Source of the DNA: JBBECE01 sp040881985 | Lineage (GTDB): Bacteria > Pseudomonadota > Alphaproteobacteria > Rhizobiales > Devosiaceae | Direction: 5' to 3' | Assembly: GCA_040881985.1 (NCBI GenBank) | Contig: JBBECE010000034.1 | Span: forward strand, 1 to 64,000 | Length of the DNA: 64,000 nt | In this document: piece by piece, positions 43,062 through 51,805 of the stretch | Layout: each line of letters starts with the position of its first letter | How positions within the stretch are numbered: the stretch's first letter is position 1 | Translations under genes and position numbers: made by a program | Notes under the pieces: model-generated | Database searches by the model: none | What the model was told of the DNA's origin: nothing | Seen by the model: only the letters and a program-made list of their open reading frames with translations

Positions 43062-43154
43062 ATGGAATTCATCTTCGGAACCCTGTTTTTCGTCGTGGTC
43101 GTCGGCTGGCTCGACGCCGGCCTGCCCTGGACGGTCGGGGACAAAGGCAAATGA
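43062..43154 (+). CDS. Very small membrane protein (30 residues)
   Basis: MEFIFGTLFFVVVVGWLDAG followed by LPWTVGDKGK: one helix with an acidic/aromatic exit. A GGAGAAGG ribosome site lies just before the ATG, and its stop overlaps the start of the next gene (ATGA), which argues for real translation and coupling. It may be a small partner of the following membrane protein. Family unknown. Confidence 0.55.
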   Translation: MEFIFGTLFFVVVVGWLDAGLPWTVGDKGK

Positions 43155-43738
43155 TCGCCGGCCACTTCGGATTGGCCGCGGCGGTCAAAAGCCGCGCGCC
43201 CAACGTGCCGCTCTGGTCGCTGATGCTGGCGACGGCGTGGCTCGATGTGATTTTCGTGCCGCTTTACCTTGCAGGGATCGAGACGATCGAGGTCATGCCG
43301 GGCACTGCGGGCGGGTTCGGGCAGTCGATCATCCATGCCGACTGGACGCACTCCCTCTTGGGCGCGCTGGTGCTTTCCTCGATCCTCGGGCTCGTCGGCT
43401 ATGGGGCATGGGGGCGGGTGGCGGGCTGGGTGCTCGCCGCAGTCTCCTTCTCGCACTGGCTTCTCGATCTCGTGGTGCATCGCGCCGACATGCCTGTGCT
43501 GCCGGCCAATTGGGGCGACTGGCCGAAGCTCGGCTTCGGACTCTGGGCGTCGCCCTGGATCGAGATCGCGATCGAGGCGGCGCTGGTCGTGGGCGGGGCG
43601 TATCTTTATTGGCAAACGGCGAAGAAAGTCTCGAGCCAAGCCGGCGAGGCGACGGGCCGGGCCAGCCTCGTGGCGGCGCTGATTGCGATCGGCGGGCTCG
43701 CGATCCTCGGCTATCAGTCGACCACGATCGCGCCCTGA
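43151..43738 (+). CDS. Integral membrane protein, metal-dependent-hydrolase-like
   Basis: A 195-residue protein with about five membrane segments. GHFGLAAAVKSRAPNVPLWS, SIIHADWTHSLLGALVLSSI, and FSHWLLDLVVHRADMPVLPA place acidic and His residues (H5, HADWTHS, SHWLLD, HRAD) at membrane edges, the pattern of the YdjM-like membrane-bound metal-dependent hydrolase group. The substrate is unknown; phosphatase-like or lipid-linked chemistry is possible. With the 30-residue gene it forms a plus-strand pair inside the trmD-rplS interval, and its stop forms a shared palindrome with the trmD stop. Confidence 0.68.
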   Translation: MIAGHFGLAAAVKSRAPNVPLWSLMLATAWLDVIFVPLYLAGIETIEVMPGTAGGFGQSIIHADWTHSLLGALVLSSILGLVGYGAWGRVAGWVLAAVSFSHWLLDLVVHRADMPVLPANWGDWPKLGFGLWASPWIEIAIEAALVVGGAYLYWQTAKKVSSQAGEATGRASLVAALIAIGGLAILGYQSTTIAP

Positions 43739-43745
43739 TCAGGGC
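43732..43745. other. Palindrome formed by two abutting stop codons
   Basis: GCCCTGATCAGGGC is a 14-bp perfect palindrome that contains the TGA stops of the plus-strand membrane-protein gene and of trmD, which end base to base. It could be too short for a terminator; it lacks T runs. Confidence 0.6.
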
Positions 43746-44431
43746 TGGCGTTTCGCCCAGAGGTCGGGACGGCGCTCGCGGGTCAGTTTCTCGGCCATGT
43801 CGCGGCGCCACTGTTCGACCTTGGCGTGATCGCCTGAGGTGAGGATTTCCGGAATCGCGCGGCCCTCGAAAATCTGCGGCCGCGTGTAGTGCGGGTATTC
43901 GAGAAGGCCGTTCTCGAAGCTCTCATCAAGACCACTCGAGGTGGCGCCCATCACCCCGGGGAGGAGCCGCACGACCGCTTCGAGCAGCGCCATCGCCGCA
44001 ATCTCGCCGCCAGCCAACACAAAATCGCCGATCGAAATCTCGGTGAGGCGGCGAGCCTCAATCACCCTCTCGTCGACGCCCTCGAAGCGGCCGCAAAGCA
44101 CGACCGCGCCGGGGCCGGCGGCGAGGGTGCGAACCAGCGACTGGTCGAGCGGGCGGCCGCGCGCCGACATCAACAGGCGCGGGCGTGGATCGGAAGGGGA
44201 GGCGACGGCGTCGATGGCGCGGGCGACGACATCGGCGCGCATCACCATTCCCGGCCCGCCGCCCGCCGGGGTGTCGTCGACGGTGCGATGTTTGTCGGTC
44301 GAGAAATCCCGCAGCTGATGGGTGCGGAGCTGCCAGATGCCCTCGCTCAGCGCCCGCCCATGATTGGAGGCGCCGAGCGGGCCCGGAAAAAGCTCCGGGA
44401 AAAGCGTGATGATGTCGGCGGCGAAACTCAT
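43739..44431 (-). CDS. trmD: tRNA (guanine37-N1)-methyltransferase TrmD
   Basis: A 230-residue SPOUT methyltransferase. ADIITLFPELFPGPLG, DDTPAGGGPGMVMRADVVAR, ALVVLCGRFEGVDERVIE-like text (AVVLCGRFEGVDERVIEARR) and ISIGDFVLAGGEIAAMALLE form the trefoil-knot AdoMet site; PHYTRPQIFEGRAIPEIL is the tRNA-recognition segment. It methylates G37 of tRNAs reading CNN and some others, preventing frameshifts. The start overlaps the rimM stop (ATGA). Confidence 0.97.
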   Translation of the reverse strand: MSFAADIITLFPELFPGPLGASNHGRALSEGIWQLRTHQLRDFSTDKHRTVDDTPAGGGPGMVMRADVVARAIDAVASPSDPRPRLLMSARGRPLDQSLVRTLAAGPGAVVLCGRFEGVDERVIEARRLTEISIGDFVLAGGEIAAMALLEAVVRLLPGVMGATSSGLDESFENGLLEYPHYTRPQIFEGRAIPEILTSGDHAKVEQWRRDMAEKLTRERRPDLWAKRQP

Positions 44432-44979
44432 TGACTCTCCGCGCCCTCTTTCTCCTCGTCGAGCAGTCCCGGCGGGAGGTCGACGAGAAGATAGTTTTCG
44501 GCGAGACGGATCTCGGGAACGGTCAAGCGGGTGAAAGGGATGAGGAACGAGGCCGCGTCTTTTGGCGCGATCTCGAGATTGTCGCCCGCCCCGTAATTGT
44601 GGACAGCCGCGACGCGCCCGAGTTTTGCGCCATCGCGGGTGCGTGCTTCGAGGCCGATCAGGTCGGCATGGTAGAATTCGTCTTTGCCCGACGCCGGCAG
44701 TTTTTCCCGCGCGACATAGAGCGCGACGCCGTTCAGTGCTTCGGCTTCGTTGCGGTCGGCGACGCCAATGAGCGAGGCGATCACCAAGCCTTTCTGCAGC
44801 CGCGACTTGGCGATGCTGACGGTGAGGCCCGGCCGGTCGGTCAGAAGCGGCGACCAGGTGGCGATCGAGAGCGGATCGGCGGTGAAAGCCTCGATCCGCA
44901 CCTCGCCCCTGATGCCGTGGGCGGTGCCGATGCGACCCATCAGGACACGGCCGGGAATCTGGGCGGGATCGCGGGGCAC
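44428..44979 (-). CDS. rimM: Ribosome maturation factor RimM
   Basis: A 183-residue protein: MGRIGTAHGIRGEVRIEAFT starts the RimM barrel, ADRNEAEALNGVALYVAREK and FYHADLIGLEARTRDGAKLG follow, and FLIPFTRLTVPEIRLAENYL ends the PRC-barrel domain. RimM binds S19 and helps 30S maturation. It is coupled to trmD and lies 12 bases after rpsP. Confidence 0.95.
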   Translation of the reverse strand: MPRDPAQIPGRVLMGRIGTAHGIRGEVRIEAFTADPLSIATWSPLLTDRPGLTVSIAKSRLQKGLVIASLIGVADRNEAEALNGVALYVAREKLPASGKDEFYHADLIGLEARTRDGAKLGRVAAVHNYGAGDNLEIAPKDAASFLIPFTRLTVPEIRLAENYLLVDLPPGLLDEEKEGAESQ

Positions 44980-44991
44980 GAGAGGACGCCG

Positions 44992-45378
44992 CTATTCGGC
45001 GGCGGGTTCAGGCACAGCCTCGGCGAGGGCTGATTCAGCCTTTGCGGCGGCGGCCTGTTTGGCCTCGCGGCGTTCGATCGCCTTGGCGCCGGGCTTGGCC
45101 CGCTCGGGATTGTTGCGGGGCTCGCGTTTCAAAAGGCCGGCGGCGTCGAGAAAGCGCAGCACCCGGTCGGTCGGCCGGGCGCCGACGGAAAGCCAGTGCT
45201 TGATCCGGTCGGTTTCGAGGACGATGCGGCGGTCGGAGTCGCGCGGTTGCATCGGATCGTAGGAGCCGACGCGTTCGAGGAACTTGCCGTCGCGGGGAGC
45301 ACGAATGTCGGCGACGACGATCTGGTAATAGGGGCGCTTCTTGGCGCCGGCCCGGGCCAGTCGGATTTTGAGGGACAT
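44992..45378 (-). CDS. rpsP: 30S ribosomal protein S16
   Basis: A 128-residue protein. KIRLARAGAKKRPYYQIVVA, DGKFLERVGSYDPMQ and VGARPTDRVLRFLDAAGLLK give S16. The C-terminal 45 residues are an Ala/Glu/Lys-rich extension (EAKQAAAAKAESALAEAVPE), common in alphaproteobacteria. It lies 29 bases after ffh and is followed by rimM. Confidence 0.97.
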   Translation of the reverse strand: MSLKIRLARAGAKKRPYYQIVVADIRAPRDGKFLERVGSYDPMQPRDSDRRIVLETDRIKHWLSVGARPTDRVLRFLDAAGLLKREPRNNPERAKPGAKAIERREAKQAAAAKAESALAEAVPEPAAE

Positions 45379-45407
45379 GATCTGCCTTTTCGTTGGGTTT
45401 TGGGTTG

Positions 45408-46967
45408 CTATTTCTTGCGTGGACCGAGGCCCGGCAGGCCTGGGAAGCGCGGCTCGGCGGCCCCCAGACCCGGCAGGGCACCGGATTTCCTGAACAGGTC
45501 GTTGACGTTGGCGGGCAGCGGCTTCGGCGCTTCCGGCTGCGGGGCGGCGGCCCCGCCCGCGGCCCTCTGCAATTCGGCGAGCATAGCGGGGTCGAGCTTC
45601 GACGGATCGAGGCCGGCGGGCAGGCCGCCGCCCAAGCCGCCGAGCATGTTGCCCAAAGCCCCGGCGCCGCCGCGCGAGACCTTTTTCATCATGTCTTCCA
45701 CCTGCCGGTGCATCTTGATGAGCTTGTTGATTTCCTGCACCGAGGTGCCCGAGCCCGAGGCGATGCGCTTGCGGCGCGAGGCGTTGAGGAGGTCGGGCTT
45801 CGCCCGCTCCTTCCCGGTCATCGAATTGATGATCGCGATCTGGCGGTCGAAGACCTTGTCGTCGATGTTGGCGCCCGCCATCGCCTTTTTGATTTTGCCG
45901 ACGCCCGGCAGCATGCCCATCAGCGAGCCCATGCCGCCGAGTTTTTTCATCTGGGCAAGCTGGCCGCGCAGATCGTCGAGGTCGAATACCCCCTTCTGCA
46001 GGCGTTTGGCGAGCTTTGCTGCGTCTTCTGCGGAGACGTTTTGCGCCGCCTTTTCGACCAGGGAGACTACGTCGCCCATGCCGAGAATGCGGTCGGCGAT
46101 GCGGCCGGGGTGGAAATCCTCGAGCCCGTCGAGCTTCTCGCCCACCCCGATCAGCTTGATCGGCTTGCCGGTGACGGCGCGCATGGAGAGCGCCGCCCCG
46201 CCTCGCCCGTCGCCGTCGACGCGGGTGAGGACGATGCCGGTCAATTCCAGCCGCTGATTGAAGGCGCGGGCGAGGTTGACCGCGTCCTGGCCGGTCAAGG
46301 CGTCGGCAACCAGGAGGATTTGGTGGGGATTGGTGGCATCGCGGACGGCGCGGGCCTCGTCCATCAGTTCGTCGTCGATATGGGTGCGCCCGGCGGTGTC
46401 GAGGATCAGCACGTCGTAGCCGCCGAGTTTTGCCTCACGCAAAGCGCGGCGGGCGATGTCGACGGGGGTTTGGCGGGGAACAATTGCGAGCGTCGCAACG
46501 CCTGTCTGCTCGCCGAGTATCTTCAATTGTTCCATCGCCGCCGGCCGGCGCGTGTCGAGCGAGGCCATCAAAACCTTTTTGTGCTGGCGGTCCTTGAGGC
46601 GCTTAGCGAGTTTCGCCGAAGTGGTGGTCTTGCCCGAGCCCTGCAGCCCGACCATCAGGATCGCGACGGGCGCGGGCGCGTTGAGATCGATCGGGGCGGC
46701 TTCGGTGCCGAGCACCGCGACGAGCTCGTCATGGACGATCTTGACGACCTGCTGGCCGGGGGTCACCGACTTGGTGACCTCGGCGCCGATGGCGCGGTCG
46801 CGCACCTGCTCGATGAAGCCGCGCACCACTTCGAGGGAAACGTCGGCGTCGAGCAGCGCGCGGCGCACCTCGCGCAGGGCGGCGTCGACGTCGGCTTCGC
46901 TGAGCGCGCCGCGGCCTCGAAGCCCGTCGAAGATTTTTCCCAGCCGGTCGCCGAGCGTCTCGAACAT
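45408..46967 (-). CDS. ffh: Signal recognition particle protein Ffh
   Basis: A 519-residue SRP GTPase. The N domain (TLGDRLGKIFDGLRGRGALS) is followed by the G domain (GLQGSGKTTTSAKLAKRL; DTAGRTHIDDELMDEARA; TRVDGDGRGGAALS) and the methionine-rich M domain (LGGMGSLMGMLPGVGKIKKA; GSGTSVQEINKLIKMHRQVE) with a Gly/Pro-rich tail. It binds signal peptides and 4.5S RNA and docks on FtsY, encoded 3 kb away. ATG at 46967 (MFETLGDRLG) is the family start; an upstream in-frame extension to 47030 is GC-rich and non-coding. Confidence 0.97.
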   Translation of the reverse strand: MFETLGDRLGKIFDGLRGRGALSEADVDAALREVRRALLDADVSLEVVRGFIEQVRDRAIGAEVTKSVTPGQQVVKIVHDELVAVLGTEAAPIDLNAPAPVAILMVGLQGSGKTTTSAKLAKRLKDRQHKKVLMASLDTRRPAAMEQLKILGEQTGVATLAIVPRQTPVDIARRALREAKLGGYDVLILDTAGRTHIDDELMDEARAVRDATNPHQILLVADALTGQDAVNLARAFNQRLELTGIVLTRVDGDGRGGAALSMRAVTGKPIKLIGVGEKLDGLEDFHPGRIADRILGMGDVVSLVEKAAQNVSAEDAAKLAKRLQKGVFDLDDLRGQLAQMKKLGGMGSLMGMLPGVGKIKKAMAGANIDDKVFDRQIAIINSMTGKERAKPDLLNASRRKRIASGSGTSVQEINKLIKMHRQVEDMMKKVSRGGAGALGNMLGGLGGGLPAGLDPSKLDPAMLAELQRAAGGAAAPQPEAPKPLPANVNDLFRKSGALPGLGAAEPRFPGLPGLGPRKK

Positions 46968-47173
46968 TTTGTCTCCTGGCCCCAGCCCTCCTCGCAAGGG
47001 GAGGGAGTAGGGGAGATCGCCCAAATGCAAATGACACCCGTGGGCGCAACGCGCTGACGGGTGGTGACCGCCTGTCTCCCGGACAGGCCAGCGGCTCGGT
47101 TTTAGCGAAACCAGCGGAAGTCGCGCGGGGTATAGGCGGGGGGCAGAGGCGAGTCAATCGCGGGGCGGCAGTC

Positions 47174-47935
47174 TCAGGGCAAATCCGGGATCGGCCTTCC
47201 CGCCGGTTTGTATTCGAGCCCGATCAGCCCCGCATAGCCGGCGCGGCGTAGCCAGACGATCCGCTCGCGCCAGTCGATCTTGCCGGTGCCGGGCTCGTGG
47301 CGGCCGGGATGATCGGCCAGATGCACATGGGCGATCCGACTGGCGCGGGTGCCGATGACGGCGTCGGTCGCCTCGCCCATCACCGCCGAATGATAGATGT
47401 CGTAAAGCAGCTTTACCTCGGGCCGGCCGACCGCGTCGACGGTATCGAGCGCCTCGACGGTCGAGGCCAGGAAATAGCCCTTGTGATCGATGCGGTCGTT
47501 GAGCGGCTCGAGCGCAAGCGCGATCCCGGTGCCGGCGAGGAGGTCGGCGGCGCGGCTCAGCGCGTCGACAACGGCGCGGCGCTGGAGGTCGCGCGGCACG
47601 CCCGGTCGGGTATTGCCCGAGAGGCCGATCAGATTGGCGGCGCCGAGGCGGCGCGCGGTCGCGATCGTCGCCCTGAGGCCGTCGAGGAATTGCGCGTGAT
47701 TGGCGGGGTCGGTCAGCGCAAGCATCGGCTCGGCGATCATCGCGGCGAGCCCAACGCCGGTTTCGGCGAGCGCGGACTCGATGTCGGCAAGGTCCTTGTC
47801 GCCCCAGCTCCAAAATTCTACCGCGGCGAAGCCGGCAGCGGCGGCGCGGCGAATACGGTCACCATAGGAGGGTGTATTGTCGGCGAAGAGAAGTTCGATG
47901 CAGGCGGAATAGCGGCTGGGAGGGGCGCTGGTCAT
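47174..47935 (-). CDS. Sugar-phosphate-isomerase/hydroxypyruvate isomerase-like TIM barrel protein
   Basis: A 253-residue AP-endonuclease-2-fold (xylose-isomerase-like) protein. ACIELLFADNTPSYGDRIRR, GFAAVEFWSWGDKDLADIES, ALEPLNDRIDHKGYFLAST, KLLYDIYHSAVMGEATDAVI and HVHLADHPGRHEPGTGKIDW carry the Glu/Asp/His metal and base residues of the hydroxypyruvate isomerase (Hyi) subgroup. It probably isomerises a three-carbon or sugar acid. ATG at 47935 was preferred over 48040, whose extra 35 residues overlap the start of dapF on the other strand and look non-coding. Confidence 0.8.
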   Translation of the reverse strand: MTSAPPSRYSACIELLFADNTPSYGDRIRRAAAAGFAAVEFWSWGDKDLADIESALAETGVGLAAMIAEPMLALTDPANHAQFLDGLRATIATARRLGAANLIGLSGNTRPGVPRDLQRRAVVDALSRAADLLAGTGIALALEPLNDRIDHKGYFLASTVEALDTVDAVGRPEVKLLYDIYHSAVMGEATDAVIGTRASRIAHVHLADHPGRHEPGTGKIDWRERIVWLRRAGYAGLIGLEYKPAGRPIPDLP

Positions 47936-48030
47936 CGCGTATCTAGCAATCGCCGTCGGTCTGCGCCATATAGTGCCGGAACGGGCGGCAAAGCCGCCTG
48001 AAAGCGCCCCAAAATCTCGCGAAACGCCAC

Positions 48031-48897
48031 ATGGCCGCAACGGTCGCCTACCGGAAGATGAACGGGCTCGGCAACGACTTCGTCGTTCTCGATGCGCGCG
48101 CGCATAAGGTGGCGCTTTCCGGCGACCAGGTGCGCTGGATCGCCGACCGCGAGCAGGGGATCGGCTGCGACCAGCTGATCGTCGTCACCGCACCCTCGGC
48201 GAACGGGATCGATGCCGGCATGCGCACCTACAATGCCGATGGCGGTGAGGTCGCGGCCTGCGGCAATGCCACGCGCTGCATCGCGGCGATGCTGACCGAG
48301 GAGACCGGCCGCCCCGACACGGTGATCGAGACAGCGGCGGGAATCCTGCGCGCCCACCGGGCAGGCGAGGTGGTCACCGTCGACATGGGCCCGCCGCGCT
48401 TCCGCTGGGACGAGATTCCGCTGGCCGAGCCGTTCGAGGATACGCGCGGCATCGAATTGCAGATCGGGCCGATCGACGCGCCGGTGCTGCATACGCCCTC
48501 GGCGCTCAATGTCGGCAATCCGCATGCGATCTTCTGGGTCAGCGATCCTTCCGCCTACGATCTCGGCCGGCTGGGGCCGCTGCTCGAAAACCATCCGATT
48601 TTTCCGGAGCGGGCGAACATCTCGCTGGCCCGCATCGACAGCCGCGAGCATCTGACGGTGGTGACCTGGGAACGCGGGGCGGGGCTGACGCGAGCCTGCG
48701 GGACGGCGGCCTGCGCCGCGGCGGTCGCGGCGGCGCGCAAGGGTCTTGCCGGGCGCAAGGTCACGGTGAGCTTGCCGGGTGGCGATCTCAAAATCGAATG
48801 GCGGGAGAGCGACGGTCACATATTGATGACCGGGCCGTTCTCGTTCGACGGCGAGGGGACGCTGCCGGCCGAGCTTTTCGCGGAGAGCGCGGCGTGA
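48031..48897 (+). CDS. dapF: Diaminopimelate epimerase
   Basis: A 288-residue enzyme. KMNGLGNDFVVLDARAH, the first catalytic Cys in EVAACGNATRCIAAM, GNPHAIFWVSDPS and the second catalytic Cys in GLTRACGTAACAAAVAAARK are all present. It converts LL- to meso-diaminopimelate for lysine and peptidoglycan. Its stop overlaps the GTG start of mtaB. It is divergent from the isomerase gene. Confidence 0.97.
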   Translation: MAATVAYRKMNGLGNDFVVLDARAHKVALSGDQVRWIADREQGIGCDQLIVVTAPSANGIDAGMRTYNADGGEVAACGNATRCIAAMLTEETGRPDTVIETAAGILRAHRAGEVVTVDMGPPRFRWDEIPLAEPFEDTRGIELQIGPIDAPVLHTPSALNVGNPHAIFWVSDPSAYDLGRLGPLLENHPIFPERANISLARIDSREHLTVVTWERGAGLTRACGTAACAAAVAAARKGLAGRKVTVSLPGGDLKIEWRESDGHILMTGPFSFDGEGTLPAELFAESAA

Positions 48898-50153
48898 GCG
48901 TTTCAACGCTGACCTTCGGCTGCCGGCTCAACGCGTTCGAATCCGAAGTGATCCGTGGCGAGGCGGCGCGCGCCGGGCTCAAGGACGCGATTATCGTCAA
49001 TACCTGCGCGGTCACCGCCGAGGCGGTGCGGCAAGCGCGGCAAGCGATCCGCAAGGCGCGGCGCGAAAATCCCGGCACCCGTATCATCGTCACCGGCTGC
49101 GCGGCGCAGACCGAGCCCGAGATTTTCGCGCAAATGCCCGAAGTCGATCTGGTGCTCGGGAACGAAGAGAAGTTGCAGGGGGCGACTTACACCGGCCTCG
49201 ATTTCGGCGGCACCGAGCGGGTTCGGGTCAACGACATATTCTCGGTTCGCGAGACCGCCGGCCATCTCGTCGAGGGCTTCGAGGGACGGACGCGGGCATT
49301 TGTGCAAATCCAGAATGGCTGCGACCATCGCTGCACCTTCTGCATCATTCCCTTTGGGCGCGGCGCTTCGCGCTCGGTGCCGATGGGAGAGGTCGTCAGC
49401 CAGGTCAGCCGCCTCGTCGAGGCGGGCTATGCCGAACTGGTGCTGACCGGGGTCGATATCACCGCCTATGGGGCGGATCTCCCCGGAAAGACGACGCTCG
49501 GCATACTGGTGCAGCAAATTTTGAAGGTTGTGCCGGGCCTGACGCGGTTGAGGATTTCCTCGATCGATTCGATCGAAGCCGACGCGGCGCTGCTCGAGGT
49601 GGTCGCCAGCGAGAAGCGGCTGATGCCGCACCTGCATCTGTCGCTGCAATCGGGCGACGACATGGTTCTCAAGCGGATGAAGCGGCGGCACCTTTCGGCC
49701 GACACGCTCGAGTTCGTGGCGAAGGTGCGGGCGCTGCGCCCCGAGGTGGTTTTCGGCGCCGACATCATTGCCGGGTTCCCGACCGAGACCAAAAAAATGT
49801 TCGAAAACTCGCTCAGAATCGTCGAGGAAGCCGGGTTGACCTTTCTGCATGTCTTTCCCTTCTCGGCGCGGCCGGGTACCCCGGCGGCGCGGATGCCGCA
49901 GGTCGACCGGCGGATCGTGAAAGAGCGCGCGGCGCGGCTGCGGGTGGCGGGGGCGGCGCGGCTGCAGGCTTTTTGCGCCACGCTCGTTGGCACGCGGCAG
50001 GAGGCGTTGGTTGAGCGCCAGGGGCTCGGGCGAACGAGCCAGTTCGTGCCGGTCATGCTCGATCATGGGCAGCCCGGCGAGATCGTCGAGTTGACGATTA
50101 CCGGGGCCACGGCGAACCGGGTCAGCGGCCGGGCGATCCGGGACGCCGCATGA
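48894..50153 (+). CDS. mtaB: tRNA (N6-threonylcarbamoyladenosine-C2) methylthiotransferase MtaB
   Basis: A 419-residue methylthiotransferase. The N-terminal UPF0004 domain has cysteines in TFGCRLNAFESE, VNTCAVTAEAV and TGCAAQTEPE; the radical-SAM motif is GCDHRCTFCIIPFGRG (CxxxCxxC), and a TRAM-like tail follows. GTLTFGCRLN-type openings with QARQAIRKARRENP separate it from MiaB. It adds a methylthio group to t6A at position 37 of tRNAs decoding ANN codons. The GTG start lies in the dapF stop; its own stop overlaps ftsY. Confidence 0.92.
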   Translation: MSVSTLTFGCRLNAFESEVIRGEAARAGLKDAIIVNTCAVTAEAVRQARQAIRKARRENPGTRIIVTGCAAQTEPEIFAQMPEVDLVLGNEEKLQGATYTGLDFGGTERVRVNDIFSVRETAGHLVEGFEGRTRAFVQIQNGCDHRCTFCIIPFGRGASRSVPMGEVVSQVSRLVEAGYAELVLTGVDITAYGADLPGKTTLGILVQQILKVVPGLTRLRISSIDSIEADAALLEVVASEKRLMPHLHLSLQSGDDMVLKRMKRRHLSADTLEFVAKVRALRPEVVFGADIIAGFPTETKKMFENSLRIVEEAGLTFLHVFPFSARPGTPAARMPQVDRRIVKERAARLRVAGAARLQAFCATLVGTRQEALVERQGLGRTSQFVPVMLDHGQPGEIVELTITGATANRVSGRAIRDAA

Positions 50154-51169
50154 CGGCGTCGCGGCGCGAGGGCACGTTCAGCCTCTTCGGCAAGAAGTCC
50201 GAAGTCGCGCCAGGCGAACCGCAAGCCGAGGGTGGCAGACCTGGCTGGCTGGCGCGGCTGACATCCGGACTCGAGAAAAGTTCGGGCTCGCTGGCCGGCA
50301 ATATCGCCTCGGTACTCACCCAAAGGCGACTCGATGCCGAAACGCTCGAGGCACTCGAAGAGGTTCTGATCCAGGCCGATCTCGGGGTCGAGACGTCGAT
50401 GGCGATCACCGCTTCATTGCGGCGCGACCGTTTCGACAAGGATATCTCGAGCGCGGAAATCCGCGAGGCGATGGCCGCGGAGATCGAAACGGCGCTGACA
50501 CAAGTGGCGCTTCCGCTTACCCTCGATGCCGCGCAGAAACCAAATGTGATCCTGATCGTCGGGGTAAACGGCACCGGCAAGACGACAACCATCGGCAAGC
50601 TCTCGGCGCGGCTCAAGTCCGAGGGGCACAAGGTTATGCTCGCGGCCGGCGACACGTTTCGCGCCGCGGCGATTGAGCAGCTGGAAATCTGGGGCGCGCG
50701 AGCCGGCGTGCCGGTCGTGGCGCGTCCCGCCGGATCGGACGCCTCAGGCCTCGTCTTCGAAGCGGTCGAGCGGGCCAAGGCCGAGGGTATGGATGTCCTC
50801 ATTGTCGACACGGCCGGACGGCTGCAGAATCGCGACGAGCTGATGCGCGAACTCGAGAAAATCGTCCGGGTGATCGGCAAGGCGATCCCCGGCGCGCCGC
50901 ATGCGGTGCTGCTGGTCCTTGATGCGACGACCGGCCAGAACGCCGTCAATCAGGTGGAAATCTTCGGCCAAAAAGCCGGGGTGACCGGGCTGGTGATGAC
51001 CAAGCTCGACGGGACGGCGCGGGGCGGTATTCTGGTCGCCATCGCCAACCGGTTTCGCCTGCCGGTGCATTTCATCGGGGTGGGCGAGGCGATCGAGGAT
51101 CTCGCGCCGTTCGCGGCGAAGGATTTCGCCCGGGCGATTGCCGGGTGGGCGGAAACGGAGACGATATGA
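50150..51169 (+). CDS. ftsY: Signal recognition particle receptor FtsY
   Basis: A 339-residue SRP receptor GTPase. After a short basic N-terminus and an NG helical domain (VLTQRRLDAETLEALEEVLI) come the P-loop GVNGTGKTTTIGKLSARL, AGDTFRAAAIEQLEIWG, DTAGRLQNRDELMRELEK and TKLDGTARGGILVAIANRF. The acidic A domain of E. coli FtsY is absent, as in many alphaproteobacteria. ATG overlaps the mtaB stop; the ftsY stop overlaps yciB. Confidence 0.96.
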   Translation: MTASRREGTFSLFGKKSEVAPGEPQAEGGRPGWLARLTSGLEKSSGSLAGNIASVLTQRRLDAETLEALEEVLIQADLGVETSMAITASLRRDRFDKDISSAEIREAMAAEIETALTQVALPLTLDAAQKPNVILIVGVNGTGKTTTIGKLSARLKSEGHKVMLAAGDTFRAAAIEQLEIWGARAGVPVVARPAGSDASGLVFEAVERAKAEGMDVLIVDTAGRLQNRDELMRELEKIVRVIGKAIPGAPHAVLLVLDATTGQNAVNQVEIFGQKAGVTGLVMTKLDGTARGGILVAIANRFRLPVHFIGVGEAIEDLAPFAAKDFARAIAGWAETETI

Positions 51170-51804
51170 GCGAGAGCGAAAAAGCAGACGAGGCGGTCAA
51201 CTGGGACGAGCTTCGCCCCCAGCTCATCAAGATCGGGCTCGAGCTCGGGCCGCTGGTGATCTTCTTTCTCGCCAATATGCGCGCCGGGATTTTCGCGGCG
51301 ACCGCGTGGTTCATGGCGGCGATGGTGATTTCGCTGGTCTTGAGCTGGCTGATCCTGAAACGGGTGGCGGTGATGCCGCTCGTCTCGGGGGTTATCGTGC
51401 TGATTTTCGGCGGGCTGACGCTCTGGCTGCAGGACGAGACGTTCATCAAGATGAAGCCGACCATTGTGAACATCCTGTTCGGCGGCACGCTGCTCGCTGG
51501 CCTGGCCTTCGGGCAGCTGTTGCTCAAATATGTGTTCGGCGATGTCTATCGCCTCAAGGAACAAGGCTGGCGGATTCTCACCTGGCGGTGGGGGGCGTTC
51601 TTTCTCGTGTTGGCGGTGCTCAACGAGATCGTCTGGCGGAATTTTTCAACCGATCTCTGGGTTGCCTTCAAGGTCTGGGGGATCGCGCCGCTGACCGTGA
51701 TCTTCTCCTTCACCCAGCTTGGGGTGTTGAGCCGCTACGCGGAGCAGAAAGCGAAGCCCGACGCGGGGACGGCGGCGAAAGCCGCCTCGGAAGTCATCGA
51801 GTAA
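51166..51804 (+). CDS. yciB: Septation protein A / inner membrane-spanning protein YciB
   Basis: A 212-residue protein with about five to six membrane helices. ELGPLVIFFLANMRAGIFAA, GGLTLWLQDETFIKMKPTIV, LRILTWRWGAFFLVLAVLNE-like text (GWRILTWRWGAFFLVLAVLN) and EIVWRNFSTDLWVAFKVWG are the IspZ/YciB signature. Family members affect envelope integrity and septation. ATG at 51166 overlaps the ftsY stop; it is convergent with ccmG. Confidence 0.92.
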   Translation: MSESEKADEAVNWDELRPQLIKIGLELGPLVIFFLANMRAGIFAATAWFMAAMVISLVLSWLILKRVAVMPLVSGVIVLIFGGLTLWLQDETFIKMKPTIVNILFGGTLLAGLAFGQLLLKYVFGDVYRLKEQGWRILTWRWGAFFLVLAVLNEIVWRNFSTDLWVAFKVWGIAPLTVIFSFTQLGVLSRYAEQKAKPDAGTAAKAASEVIE

Positions 51805-51805
51805 T

